Assembly (NCBI GenBank): GCA_038205115.1
Contig: JBBRCE010000006.1
Span: 95,678 to 159,677, forward strand
Source of the DNA: JBBRCE01 sp038205115
GTDB taxonomy: Bacteria > Planctomycetota > Planctomycetia > Pirellulales > JBBRCE01
Length of the DNA: 64,000 nucleotides
Direction: 5' to 3'
Part shown: positions 18,864 to 27,639 of the stretch, in pieces
Layout: each line of letters begins with the position of its first letter
Position numbering within the stretch: the first letter of the stretch is position 1
Position numbers and translations under genes: made by a program
The notes under the pieces: model-generated
Database searches by the model: none
Told to the model about the DNA's origin: nothing
What the model saw: only the letters and a program-made list of their open reading frames with translations

Positions 18864-19118
18864 TTGGTCCGCGTATCTGGATTTGGCCACACTGTCCGCA
18901 AACGATTGTCATTCAATCACTTGCGATCAAATCTGCCATTTTTCCCAGCATTCGCCATTGCGGCTTGGTCAGGTTATCCCCGAATCCGTCGAATCGCCGC
19001 GAATTTTCCGGCGAGCTTGACACTACTTCTTATGCCACCTACACTTGGAGCATGAATGCGGCAGGTTGGCGACGTGTTTTCCGCCCTGCCGACTACTTCT
19101 CATAGGAGAGCCGCAGTC

Positions 19119-19580
19119 GTGACCAAGAAAGAGATCGTTAAGACCATCTCGGAAGAAATCGGCCTGACGCAACTCAAGACGAAGGAGATCGTGCAGAAAA
19201 CGTTCGATGCCATCGTCGAGACGCTGGTTGAAGAGCGGCGCATCGAACTCCGTAACTTTGGCGTCTTCGAAGTGAAATTGCGGGCTGCTCGCAAAGCTCG
19301 CAATCCGCGCACCGGCCAAAAAGTGTTTGTGGCCGAGAAGTTTGTCGTGACGTTCAAGCCCGGCAAAGAGATGGAGGCCCGCGTCCGCGAGCTGGAGCGA
19401 AAAGCGGCGGCCGAAGCCGCTGCAAAAGCCGCAGCACAGAATCCGCACGGCCATGCAAATTCAACGTCCGCGCCCGACGCTTCGTCCGCGCAGGCTCCGG
19501 CGAATGCTCAAAAGCCGTCTCCCGACGGCGGTTCGCACGATTCAAACCCAACCTCTGCAAAGAGTTGGGATCATTCGTAG
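19119..19580 (+). CDS. HU/IHF-family DNA-binding protein with Ala/Pro-rich tail
   Basis: Residues 1-95 form an HU-type domain: MTKKEIVKTISEEIGLTQLK, then ELRNFGVFEVKLRAARKARN and the DNA-contacting arm ARNPRTGQKV. A tail of about 55 residues rich in Ala, Pro, Ser and His follows (KAAAEAAAKAAAQNPHG and onward), typical of extended HU proteins of planctomycetes and related phyla. GTG at 19119 has AGGAGAG nine bases upstream and gives the canonical N-terminus. It probably compacts DNA; the single gene suggests a homodimer. Confidence 0.9.
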   Translation: MTKKEIVKTISEEIGLTQLKTKEIVQKTFDAIVETLVEERRIELRNFGVFEVKLRAARKARNPRTGQKVFVAEKFVVTFKPGKEMEARVRELERKAAAEAAAKAAAQNPHGHANSTSAPDASSAQAPANAQKPSPDGGSHDSNPTSAKSWDHS

Positions 19581-19916
19581 CATCATCTTCTAATTGCATT
19601 TCGTCGTGCAGCACCGCGCAATTTGCTCGCCAATCTGATAGCGTTCCGATTTGGCAAATTGAAATAATTGTAGCGGTTATCCGGATTCGACAAAGTTTGC
19701 TGCTTGTTCCGCCGAAAATTAGAACTACCTATCGTGCGAAGACGCGAGTGTGACGGCCTCAACAGTTTGGGCCGAACTGAGCGTGACTCGTTTGCCCGAT
19801 AGCAATGCAGCCTGTAATTCGGTCCGATGGCGGCATTGGACGAGTTGCAGATCGAACACCCGAGTGTCGGTTGCCACGTTCGCTGGCGAATCGGATGCTT
19901 CACGGAGGAAGATGCG
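19581..19916 (+). other. Intergenic region with one hairpin
   Basis: A two-part stem, CAATTT...GCCAA paired with TTGGC AAATTG, spans 19619-19661 just after the HU stop. It lacks a clear T-run, so it may be a terminator or an mRNA-stabilising hairpin. Nothing else was recognised. Confidence 0.4.
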
Positions 19917-20135
19917 ATGCGCAAAATAATGATGACAACGTTAATGGCCTGGTCGCTTGCTACAAGCACAGGCTGCCTGATCCCTGCATACTCGGGCGAC
20001 CCGCCACGGCGGGCCCAAGAGCTCATTTTCACCTCGGAAAACCTCCGACTGATCATGGACGAGTGGGAACGAATCTGGTTCCTGGATCAGCCCGATCACA
20101 TGGCGCCCTATCGTACTCACGGCGGCGTGTTATAA
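19917..20135 (+). CDS. Small lipoprotein
   Basis: The 72-residue product starts MRKIMMTTLMAWSLATSTGC. The lipobox places the lipidated Cys at residue 20. The mature part is short and acidic, with DEWERIWFLDQPDHMAPYR and a THGGV terminus. GGAGGA lies about eight bases before the ATG. I believe similar small lipoproteins occur in other planctomycetes, but cannot name a family. It stands alone between the HU gene and the pyrD leader. Confidence 0.7.
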   Translation: MRKIMMTTLMAWSLATSTGCLIPAYSGDPPRRAQELIFTSENLRLIMDEWERIWFLDQPDHMAPYRTHGGVL

Positions 20136-20500
20136 GCCCGCCGGCGTGAGCCTTCGTTCTGCTACGCTTTTTGCGACATTTCCGGCAGCGGCGTATGCTG
20201 CTGCCGGCGACCGCCGCATTCGTCAGCGGAACGCCTGGCCGCCCGCGTGGTTGTAGACACTGGCGAGCGCGAGTCCGCGCTTTTGCCGCCAATTGAGCTA
20301 CTGCGAAAAGCGGCTGGCAGCGCGACGATCCTGCGCATCGATCGTCGTGAACTGCCAGCCGCTTGGCGCTGCGCGGAGTTCGATTCGCGCCGGCGCCAAA
20401 GGTCGCATTCGGCTGCCGACTCTACCGGTCAGGCGTGCAAGTTGCTATACAATGCATAGCAGCTTTTGCCCGTTTTCTTTACGCCTGCTCTTGGTTTTTC
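20136..20500 (+). promoter_or_regulatory. Structured leader-like region upstream of pyrD
   Basis: Three hairpins can be drawn. The first is 20182-20207 (CCGGCAGC with GCTGCCGG). The second is 20310-20362 (GCGGCTGGCAG plus CGACGATC, with complementary arms and a 9-base loop). The third is 20363-20399 (TTGGCGC plus GCGCG, with complements). The second and third abut directly. None is followed by a T-run. They end about 100 bases before the pyrD start, so a structured leader or a small RNA is possible. Confidence 0.4.
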
Positions 20501-21445
20501 GTGAATTCCGCCAGCTCGACGCTCTCGGTCCAAATCGGTCGATTGTCGCTCCCCAATCCGATTTTGGTGGCGTCTGGCACGTTTGGTTACGCCCGCGAAA
20601 TGGCAGGCCTGGTGCAGCTTTCGCGGCTCGGCGGAATTCTGCCTAAGACCATCACCCGCCACTCTCGGCCCGGCAACGCGCCCTGGCGAACGATCGAAAC
20701 CGCGGCCGGCATGCTGAATTCGATCGGCCTGGACAATGACGGCATCGAAACCTTCATCGAGCACCATCTGCCCTATTTGGCCAGCCTCGGCACGCCGATC
20801 ATCGTGAGCATTGCTGGCGGAAATCAGTCCGAATTCGTGGAAATGTCGGCCATGCTCGACGGCCGGCCCGGCGTGGCCGCCATTGAACTGAATATCTCTT
20901 GCCCGAATGTCAGCCACGGTGTGGACTTTGGAGCGAATCCGCAAATGTGCGAGCAAGTGGTGGCCGGCTGCCGCGCTGCTTGCAACGTGCCGATTCTGGC
21001 CAAGCTGACGCCTAACGTCACCGACATCGCCTCGATCGCCCGCGCGGCCGAGGCGGGCGGCGCCGACGGCATTTCGCTCATCAACACCTGCCTGGGCATG
21101 GCCATCGACTGGCGACGTCGCCGGCCCATGCTCGGTAACATCGTGGGCGGTTTGAGCGGGCCGGCCATCAAGCCCATCGCATTGCGATGCGTGTATCAAG
21201 TGGCCAAGGCGGTGAAAACGCCGCTCGTTGGCATCGGCGGAATCGCCACGCTGAACGACGTAATGGAATTTCTGGTTGCCGGCGCATCGGCCGTGCAGAT
21301 CGGAACCGCTAACTTTTACGATCCGACCTGTTCGATGGCCTTGCTCGAAGCGTTGCCGGCGGCACTCGCGGAACTGCAAGCGAATTCGATTTCCGAGATT
21401 GTCGGCACGCTCGACACCAGTCGCCCGCCAGCACCGGCTCATTAA
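20501..21445 (+). CDS. pyrD: Dihydroorotate dehydrogenase, class 1 (1B-like)
   Basis: PyrD oxidises dihydroorotate to orotate in pyrimidine synthesis with FMN. About 314 residues run from the GTG at 20501 (MNSASSTLSVQIGRLSLPNP). Motifs include PNPILVASGTFGYA, the catalytic-Cys loop LNISCPNVSHG, AKLTPNVTDI and the phosphate-binding VGIGGIATLND. The Cys base marks class 1, and sequence style favours subclass 1B, which normally needs a PyrK electron-transfer subunit; no pyrK lies here. A longer in-frame start at 20363 would run through the leader hairpins and is unlikely. Confidence 0.9.
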   Translation: MNSASSTLSVQIGRLSLPNPILVASGTFGYAREMAGLVQLSRLGGILPKTITRHSRPGNAPWRTIETAAGMLNSIGLDNDGIETFIEHHLPYLASLGTPIIVSIAGGNQSEFVEMSAMLDGRPGVAAIELNISCPNVSHGVDFGANPQMCEQVVAGCRAACNVPILAKLTPNVTDIASIARAAEAGGADGISLINTCLGMAIDWRRRRPMLGNIVGGLSGPAIKPIALRCVYQVAKAVKTPLVGIGGIATLNDVMEFLVAGASAVQIGTANFYDPTCSMALLEALPAALAELQANSISEIVGTLDTSRPPAPAH

Positions 21446-21484
21446 CCCGTCTTCCTTTCACCCGTCGTTGCAACCGTTTACATC

Positions 21485-22453
21485 ATGCGCGTACTCTCTG
21501 GGATTCAACCCACCGGCCGCTTCCACTGGGGCAACTACTTTGGCGCCATCCAGCAGTACATCGAACTGCAGCACGAAGAGGCGTCGTATTATTTCATTGC
21601 CAATCTGCATGCGTTGACCACAGTCCGTGATCCCAAGCTGCTCGCGCAACTCACGCTGGATGCTGCCATCGATCTGCTGGCATTGGGGCTCGATCCGGCC
21701 AAGGCGATTTTGTTTGTGCAGTCCGATGTGCCAGAAGTCAGTGAGCTGTGCTGGCTGTTAATGACCGGTGCCGGCATGGGGCTGCTCGAGCGCTGCCATG
21801 CCTACAAAGATAAAGTCGCTAAAGGCCTGCCCGCCGACGCCGGGCTTTTCACTTACCCGGTGCTGATGGCGGCCGACATTTTGATTTACGACGCCGACGT
21901 CGTGCCGGTCGGCGCGGACCAAGTGCAGCATATTGAAGTTTGCCGCGACGTGGCTGCCAGCTTCAACCATCATTACGGCGAGGTGTTCCGGTTGCCCAAG
22001 GCCAAACTGCTCGACGCGTCGGCCAAGGTGCCCGGTACGGATGGCGAGAAGATGTCGAAGAGCTACAACAACACGTTGGAACTGTTCGAAGACGCCAAGG
22101 CGCAGCGGAAGAAGATCATGCGAATCGTCACCGATTCGCGCCCCATGGAACAGCCGAAGGAGCCCGAAGGCGATCATCTCTTCCAGCTTTATTCGCTGCT
22201 AGCATCGCCGGACGAGATTCAAGCCATGTCTGAACTGTATCGCCGCGGCGGCTTCGGCTATGGGCAGATCAAAACGGCGGTGGCCGACGCAGCTGAGCGT
22301 TACTTCGGTCCCGCCCGCGAACGCCGCAAGCAAATTGAGTCCAACCCGCAACGCGTCCGCGAAATTCTGGCCGACGGCGCCGCCCGCGCGCGTGAGAAAG
22401 CTGCCGAAGTTCTGCTGCGTGCGCAACAGGCCTGTGGCTTGAAGGGCCGGTGA
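21485..22453 (+). CDS. trpS: Tryptophanyl-tRNA synthetase
   Basis: The 322-residue class Ic enzyme charges tRNA-Trp. It shows the HIGH-like motif QPTGRFHWGNYFG near the N-terminus and the KMSKS loop GEKMSKSYNN near residue 190. It also has GLDPAKAILFVQSDVPE and the tryptophan-pocket region DILIYDADVVPVGADQ. Length and motifs are standard for bacterial TrpRS. The stop overlaps the next start (TGATG). Confidence 0.96.
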   Translation: MRVLSGIQPTGRFHWGNYFGAIQQYIELQHEEASYYFIANLHALTTVRDPKLLAQLTLDAAIDLLALGLDPAKAILFVQSDVPEVSELCWLLMTGAGMGLLERCHAYKDKVAKGLPADAGLFTYPVLMAADILIYDADVVPVGADQVQHIEVCRDVAASFNHHYGEVFRLPKAKLLDASAKVPGTDGEKMSKSYNNTLELFEDAKAQRKKIMRIVTDSRPMEQPKEPEGDHLFQLYSLLASPDEIQAMSELYRRGGFGYGQIKTAVADAAERYFGPARERRKQIESNPQRVREILADGAARAREKAAEVLLRAQQACGLKGR

Positions 22454-23097
22454 TGGATACCGAACCGCAGGGCTGTTTGGCTGCAACTCTCAGACTTTTC
22501 GGTATTCAACTCGGCGGAGCGCGTAAGTCGGCCAACCCATTGCCTTATCGGCTTTGCGACAACTTTTTATCGGCCGCTGAACTTTCGTTTTTCAAGGTTC
22601 TTTCGACGGCAATCGCCGGCCGGTTCGTCATCTGCTGTAAAGTACGATTAGGCGATTTGTTCTACGTTGTCCATCGCGAGCAGCGCCAGTCATTTCGCAA
22701 CAAGGTCGAACGCAAGCACGTCGATTTTCTCCTTTGCGATCCGCTCACAATGAAACAGCTGTGCGGAGTGGAGCTGGATGATTCATCGCATAAACGTGCG
22801 GATCGACAAGCACGCGATCTGTTCGTCGATGAGGTTTTTCGATCCGCAAAACTACCCCTAATTCATATTCCAACGGCAAGAACCTATCGACCGGACGAAC
22901 TGCTTGATCGTTTGATCCCGCACCTTCGCCAAAGCAAGCGCGACGTCCTCACACCGAGCGGTCGAGAAAATAACAAAGTCCCGACCTGCCCGAAATGCGA
23001 GATCCCAATGGTCCTGCGAATTGCAACCAAAGGCCCAAACGCCGGCAACAAGTTCTACGGTTGTGTGAACTACCCGCAATGCAAACAAACGGCGTGA
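22453..23097 (+). CDS. DUF2726 protein with topoisomerase-type zinc finger
   Basis: The 214-residue protein has an N-terminal DUF2726 region, an endonuclease-like fold. The segment LPLIHIPTARTY and the preceding CGVELDDSSHKRADRQARD contain acidic and basic residues in the order used by restriction-like nucleases (D-ELDD-K). A C-terminal C4 zinc finger of topoisomerase type follows: CPKCEIPMVLRIA and CVNYPQCKQ. This suggests a DNA-binding nuclease-like protein, though activity is not shown. Translation is probably coupled to trpS, and it converges on parB with a 23-bp gap. Confidence 0.75.
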   Translation: MDTEPQGCLAATLRLFGIQLGGARKSANPLPYRLCDNFLSAAELSFFKVLSTAIAGRFVICCKVRLGDLFYVVHREQRQSFRNKVERKHVDFLLCDPLTMKQLCGVELDDSSHKRADRQARDLFVDEVFRSAKLPLIHIPTARTYRPDELLDRLIPHLRQSKRDVLTPSGRENNKVPTCPKCEIPMVLRIATKGPNAGNKFYGCVNYPQCKQTA

Positions 23098-23120
23098 GTT
23101 TTGTAAATCGAGCCGCACGA

Positions 23121-24083
23121 TTAGCCCACGGCCCGACTCGGCACTTCGCTGCCACAAATGTAATCGCGCAGCCGCTCGAATTCCGAGTGATCGGCAAAGT
23201 GGATCACGATCTTTCCATGGCCTTTGGCACCGTGCTTGATATCGACTTTGGATCCCACCGCCGCGCGAAACTGCTGCTCAAGCGCCGCGACCTGCTTGCT
23301 GCTGCCACGGCCGGCTTTTGCTGGCTTGGCTGGCGCGGCCGTGATGCCAGCGATTGCTAGCGGCTCGGCATCCGAGTGGCGGATCGTTTCCTGCACTTGT
23401 TCTTCCACCGCGCGGACGCTCAGTTGCTCCGCCTGGATACGTCGACAAAAGTCCAGTTGTTCGCGCTCGTCGCCCAGCGGCAACAGTGCGCGGGCGTGGC
23501 CTGGCGAAATGCCGCCAGAGCGGACGGCGTCTTGCACCGCTGCCGGCAGTTCCAACAACCGCACCAAATTGGCCACCGTGGAGCGATCCACATTCAAACG
23601 CTTGGCCAACTCTTCTTGCGTGCAGCCGTAGCGCTGCAAGTACAACTGAAACGAAGCGGCCTTTTCCAGCGCGTTCAAATCTTTGCGCTGCAAATTCTCG
23701 ACGATGGCCAGTTCGGCCACCTGGCGATCGTCGGCCTCGCGAACCAGCGCCGGCACTTCCGACCAACCCGACTTGATCGCTGCCCGCAGTCGACGCTCCC
23801 CCGCGATGAGTTGGTAACGCTCGCCGAGCTTCCGCACGACGATCGGTTGCAGCAAACCGTGCTCTTGAATGCTTTGCGACAGGCTGGCGATTTCCGCCGG
23901 ATCGAAGTCGCGCCGCGGTTGGAACGGGTTGGCTTCGATCTGATAGACGTTGAGCTTCAATGGACTGCCGTCGCTGGCAGCGGTTTCCGCCAAGTGCAAT
24001 TGCACGCCCGCGCGCGGCAACTCCTCAGCCGGCCGACCGAGTAAAGCTTCCAAGCCGCGGCCCAAACGTCGTTCTTTATTCAT
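23121..24083 (-). CDS. parB: Chromosome partitioning protein ParB
   Basis: ParB binds parS, loads onto DNA as a CTP-dependent clamp and directs origin segregation with ParA. The 320-residue protein starts NKERRLGRGLEALLG. The CTPase/ParB-N domain has NPFQPRRDFD and LIAGERRLRAA, then ENLQRKDLNALEKA. The helix-turn-helix is GCTQEELAKRLNVDRSTVAN, and there is a C-terminal dimerisation domain. It overlaps parA by 8 bp. Two parS-like sites lie upstream of the pair. Confidence 0.96.
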   Translation of the reverse strand: MNKERRLGRGLEALLGRPAEELPRAGVQLHLAETAASDGSPLKLNVYQIEANPFQPRRDFDPAEIASLSQSIQEHGLLQPIVVRKLGERYQLIAGERRLRAAIKSGWSEVPALVREADDRQVAELAIVENLQRKDLNALEKAASFQLYLQRYGCTQEELAKRLNVDRSTVANLVRLLELPAAVQDAVRSGGISPGHARALLPLGDEREQLDFCRRIQAEQLSVRAVEEQVQETIRHSDAEPLAIAGITAAPAKPAKAGRGSSKQVAALEQQFRAAVGSKVDIKHGAKGHGKIVIHFADHSEFERLRDYICGSEVPSRAVG

Positions 24084-24822
24084 GGCTGATGACCTCTAAA
24101 CAGAGTTCCAAGTAAGCTCGGGCGCCACGCGCTCGAGGAGCATAATCCAAAACCGCGCGGCCGTGACTCGGCGCTTCGCAAACCGCTACGTCGCGCGGAA
24201 TGACCGTCTGAAAAACAATGTCGCCAAAGAACTCGCGAACCTCGGCTTCAACTTCGTACGTCAATTCCAAGCGATGGTCGAACATCGTCAACAAGATGCC
24301 GCCAAACGCCAGCCGGCCAGGCTGCTCGTCCATCACCTGGCGAATGACTTCGATCATCTGCGCCAGACCTTCCATAGCGTAGTATTCGCACTGGATCGGC
24401 ATTAGCACTTCGTTACTGCTGGCCAGCGCCAATCGCGTGAGTTCGCCCAGCGACGGCGGACAATCGATCAGCACGAAGTCATAAGCGGCCATGCCGGTTG
24501 CCAGATGTTGCCGCAATGTCGCGGCTTGATCGTCGGAAGCAGTGGCCAGCGAATCGACATCCTGAAAGCTGCGACTACCAGGCAGCAGATCGAGCCCGGC
24601 GATGTAAGTTTCCGTGAGCGAACTGCGGAGCGGTTCGCGGCTGACCAGCGGATGGCGCGGCGAAGGTGAGCAGCCTAAACCGCTGGTGGCATTGCATTGC
24701 GGGTCGAGGTCAACCAGCAAGGTGCGTCGACCGGCCTTGGCGAGACCAACGGCCAGATTGACCGCGGTCGTCGTTTTGCCGACGCCCCCTTTCTGATTTG
24801 CCACGCACAAAATCCGACCCAC
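24076..24822 (-). CDS. parA: Chromosome partitioning ATPase ParA (Soj)
   Basis: The 248-residue ParA-family ATPase has the deviant Walker A motif NQKGGVGKTTTAVN at its extreme N-terminus. The A' motif is LLVDLDPQCNATSG, and Walker B is FVLIDCPPSLG. The start is GTG at 24822, because AAGGAG lies seven bases upstream and it yields MGRILCVANQKGG, the usual N-terminus of chromosomal ParA. Upstream in-frame ATG/TTG codons lack such a site. The gene lies first in the parAB pair. Confidence 0.95.
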   Translation of the reverse strand: MGRILCVANQKGGVGKTTTAVNLAVGLAKAGRRTLLVDLDPQCNATSGLGCSPSPRHPLVSREPLRSSLTETYIAGLDLLPGSRSFQDVDSLATASDDQAATLRQHLATGMAAYDFVLIDCPPSLGELTRLALASSNEVLMPIQCEYYAMEGLAQMIEVIRQVMDEQPGRLAFGGILLTMFDHRLELTYEVEAEVREFFGDIVFQTVIPRDVAVCEAPSHGRAVLDYAPRARGARAYLELCLEVISHE

Positions 24823-24928
24823 GACGGAACTCCTTTTCCGTTTTTGCGACATCACCGCCAACCGGCAGCGATTCGCTGCCCGCGCATTCCATACGCGGGC
24901 AAGCGGTCCGAATTGTAACGCGGCAACA

Positions 24929-24944
24929 GAAATTTGGAAATTTC
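24929..24944. promoter_or_regulatory. Perfect inverted repeat upstream of parA
   Basis: GAAATTT-GG-AAATTTC is a perfect 7+2+7 palindrome 107 bp before the parA start, in a 478-bp gap between parA and the DUF1015 gene. It could be an operator for parAB transcription. The rest of the gap holds one parS-like site and otherwise nothing I recognise. Confidence 0.35.
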
Positions 24945-25256
24945 AGTTCGCGGCCGCTAGCAGCAGAAAATCTCCATTGGCGCCTGGTGAGCGCGCCAGT
25001 TTTGCATTAAGCCCGAATTCAAGAGTTATTGCAGTAATCGCTGCTGTCGCCGAAGCAGCATTGCTCAGGAGGAATTGGCAAGGCGGCGCTATGGGACGTG
25101 AGAACGGCCGGGCGCGCTGCCCTGTGCCTAAAGCAGCGCCGATCGGCGAATCCACCGACGATGGCAGCGTCGGCGACGAATGCGGAGAAAAATCGCTCGG
25201 TTTGATGGCGGCCGAAATGCGATCGGCACTGATGTGGAAAGAATTTCGCGTAAGTG

Positions 25257-25272
25257 CGTTCCACGGGAAACA
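25257..25272. promoter_or_regulatory. parS-like site 1 (degenerate)
   Basis: CGTTCCACGGGAAACA matches 13 of 16 positions of the bacterial parS consensus TGTTTCACGTGAAACA. The C at position 5 is known to be tolerated in Bacillus sites. It shares its right arm (CACGGGAAACA) with the better site at 26674 and lies about 435 bp upstream of parA. Confidence 0.55.
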
Positions 25273-25300
25273 CCTAGCGAAACGCCGCTGCGCCGCGCGG

Positions 25301-26647
25301 TTATTCCAGCGGGTTGATGACCAGCCCGCTGAGCAGCTTGGGATAGAAGTACGTGCTCTTGGCCGGCATGCGTTCGTTGTGTTGGCTGATCGAACGGATG
25401 TGTTCCACGGTGGCCGGCATTACCAGCGCGCCGAGTTCAAAGCGGCCACCTTGGCCCATCACGCCCGTGGCGTCGCGGGTGGCGGAGTCGCCTTGCTCCA
25501 GACTTTCGACCACTTCTTCCACCGAGTGAACGTACTTGGGCTTGGGCAAATCCGTGGCGCTCAGCAGCGTTTCCATCACCAGCCGATGCAGAATGCTCAC
25601 GCCCAATCCTTGCCAGTCTGCGGTGTGTCCGTCGGCGACATCGGCCATTCGTTTGCGGCCGGCAGCAGTGATTCGTGCCACCGTCCAGCGCTGGTCTTTG
25701 TCCGTGTAGAATCCCAGCGTGCCTTGCTGGTTTTCCATTTCGATTTCGTCCCAAATCGTATTGGCCAGGTCGGCGCCTTCGCCAGCGACGCGGGTCGTGA
25801 AACAATCGCCCAGCTTGGCTTTCAAGTCGTCGCTAGTCATGGCCGGCAGGCCTCGAAACAGGCGATGCGTTGGCAGCACGATCATGCCCGCATCGCTCAT
25901 GCTTACGCACATCATCAGCACGAAGTTGGCCGGATCTTGGCTGCCCAGGTCGCCCTGCGATTTGAGTTCGTCGCGATAACTGCAGGCGGTCTCGTAGCGA
26001 TGATGACCATCGGCAATGAACACCGGCTTGTCGCCCATCAGCCCATTGAGTTTGGAAATCACCGCCGGATCGTTGACGACCCACATCCGATGTTTCACAC
26101 CCAAATGATCGGTGGCTTCCACCGGCGTTTGCCCAGCGATAGCCGCTTCCAGCAATTCTTGAGCAGCGCTTTGCGGATCGGGGTAGAGTCCAAAAATCTG
26201 GCTGAGATTGGCTTTGCAGGCGCGAGTGAGCAGCAGCCGGTCGGCCTTGGGACCGCTAAGCGTTTCTTCGTGCGGAAAGATATTGCCTTCGCCGAAACGT
26301 TCCAGCCGGCAACGGGCCATAAAGCCGCGGCGAGCCAATTGCTGGCCGCCGTGTTCAAACACCTGGTGATACACGTAAACTGCCGGTTGCGTTTCGCTCT
26401 GCAACACGCCTTCGCTGCGCCAGTTTTTAAGAAACTTGGCCGCGCGGGAATAGCGGTTGCTGCCTTCGACATCGCCAGGCTCGTCGCGGTTCAAAATCAA
26501 TCGAACGACGTTGGCGGGGTGCGTTTTATACAGTTGATCCTGCAAGGCCGGATCGATCACGTCATACGGCGGCGCGATCACATTCGAAAGCGAACCTACG
26601 TGCTTCAGATCGTAACGCAAACCGCGGAAGGCTTGAATGTCGGGCAT
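25301..26647 (-). CDS. DUF1015 family protein
   Basis: The 448-residue cytoplasmic protein matches DUF1015 across its length: FRGLRYDLKHVGSLSNVIAPPYDVID near the N-terminus (abbreviated), IFPHEETLSGPKADRL, LYPDP and VFIADGHHRYETA. The family is widespread, is often described as a possible serine kinase/ParB-like fold relative, and has no settled role. It lies upstream of parAB on the same strand and between two parS-like sites. A long plus-strand frame across it is antisense only. Confidence 0.88.
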   Translation of the reverse strand: MPDIQAFRGLRYDLKHVGSLSNVIAPPYDVIDPALQDQLYKTHPANVVRLILNRDEPGDVEGSNRYSRAAKFLKNWRSEGVLQSETQPAVYVYHQVFEHGGQQLARRGFMARCRLERFGEGNIFPHEETLSGPKADRLLLTRACKANLSQIFGLYPDPQSAAQELLEAAIAGQTPVEATDHLGVKHRMWVVNDPAVISKLNGLMGDKPVFIADGHHRYETACSYRDELKSQGDLGSQDPANFVLMMCVSMSDAGMIVLPTHRLFRGLPAMTSDDLKAKLGDCFTTRVAGEGADLANTIWDEIEMENQQGTLGFYTDKDQRWTVARITAAGRKRMADVADGHTADWQGLGVSILHRLVMETLLSATDLPKPKYVHSVEEVVESLEQGDSATRDATGVMGQGGRFELGALVMPATVEHIRSISQHNERMPAKSTYFYPKLLSGLVINPLE

Positions 26648-26673
26648 GATGTCAAAACAATCGGATTGAGGTG

Positions 26674-26689
26674 TGTTTCACGGGAAACA
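26674..26689. promoter_or_regulatory. parS-like site 2 (near-perfect)
   Basis: TGTTTCACGGGAAACA matches 15 of 16 positions of the canonical parS sequence, the only change being CGTG to CGGG at the centre. It lies 27 bp upstream of the DUF1015 start and about 1.85 kb upstream of parA. Origin-proximal parS sites are commonly found next to parAB. The remaining 272 bp up to the next gene shows nothing else. Confidence 0.8.
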
Positions 26690-26961
26690 GAGGCGAACGC
26701 GTCGGCGGGCGATGGAATTCGACGCCGCCTGAGGATCTGGCCGTATGGCAAGCCGTTGTTATCCCCGATCGACCGGCCGATTGTCAAATGGTGGCCGAGC
26801 CATCGAATTTAACGCTATACTTGAGTTGTAAGCCAATTCTTATGCCTGCCTTTCGGCCGCGAACATGATTCGCGGCTATCGTCCGCAACCGAATTGCCCC
26901 CGGCGGCAGGTCGTGCATTGGGCGGCATATCAAGCGAATGCTCTAACTTTGTCACACGAAA

Positions 26962-27549
26962 ATGATTGCTCCGCTACACGCTGTCTCATTGGACCGAATG
27001 GTGAGTGCCGTGGAACGAGTCCGAGAACGACTGCGCCGGGTAACTACTGCTTTGCAAGCTTCGGGAATTCGGTATGCGGTGGTTGGCGGCAACGCCGTCG
27101 CCGCCTGGGTTGCCAGAGTCGATGAGTCCGCTGTGCGAAATACCCAGGATGTCGATCTGTTGATTGAGCGCGGCGATCTGAATCGAGTGACGCTGGCGCT
27201 GCATGGCGTGGGCTTTTCATTTTGCCATGTCAAAGGCATCGACATGTTTCTGGACGGCGCCGCGGCCAAGGCGCGCGATGCGGTCCATTTGCTCTACGCC
27301 GGCGAACGAGTTCGAGCCGAACATCCCGAGCCAGCTCCGTCGCTCGATCAAGTCGACATCAGCGGCGATTTTGCGGTTGTTGCACTTGAGCCGCTGGTAC
27401 GCATGAAATTGGTTTCTTACCGCGACAAAGATCGCACGCATTTACGTGATTTGCTCGATATCGGCCTTGTCGATCCAGACTGGCTGACTCGCTTCGAAGA
27501 GCCGCTACGCGAACGTCTACAGCAGTTGATCGATACACCTGACGGCTGA
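26962..27549 (+). CDS. Nucleotidyltransferase-fold protein
   Basis: The 195-residue protein has the nucleotidyltransferase signature YAVVGGNAVAAWVARVDES (GG, then NTQDVDLLIE with the acidic pair). The late segment EPLVRMKLVSYRDKDRTHLRDLLD is like AbiEii/MNT and related families. Such proteins act as AMP- or CMP-transferring antitoxins or toxins, or as solitary enzymes. No partner is adjacent. A second start at 26998 (MVSAVERV) is possible, since neither has a strong ribosome site. It converges on ahcY with a bidirectional hairpin between. Confidence 0.75.
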   Translation: MIAPLHAVSLDRMVSAVERVRERLRRVTTALQASGIRYAVVGGNAVAAWVARVDESAVRNTQDVDLLIERGDLNRVTLALHGVGFSFCHVKGIDMFLDGAAAKARDAVHLLYAGERVRAEHPEPAPSLDQVDISGDFAVVALEPLVRMKLVSYRDKDRTHLRDLLDIGLVDPDWLTRFEEPLRERLQQLIDTPDG

Positions 27550-27574
27550 TCGATCGCCGAGCAATCAACGCAAA

Positions 27575-27608
27575 ACGGGCACAAGCGGCCTTGGCCTCTT
27601 GTGCCCGT
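27575..27608. terminator. Hairpin terminator between convergent genes
   Basis: ACGGGCACAAG pairs perfectly with CTTGTGCCCGT across a 12-base loop. It lies between the stops of the nucleotidyltransferase-fold gene (plus) and ahcY (minus), preceded by CAAAA on the plus strand, so T residues follow it on the ahcY side. Confidence 0.75.
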
Positions 27609-27639
27609 GGGGCGAAATTCGCTTTACGGCAATCGCTGA

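Noticed and set aside
24977..26812. 611-residue open frame on the plus strand
   Set aside because: It lies opposite the DUF1015 gene, which has clear family motifs. The plus-strand translation is His/Arg/Phe-rich shadow sequence and runs across both parS-like sites.
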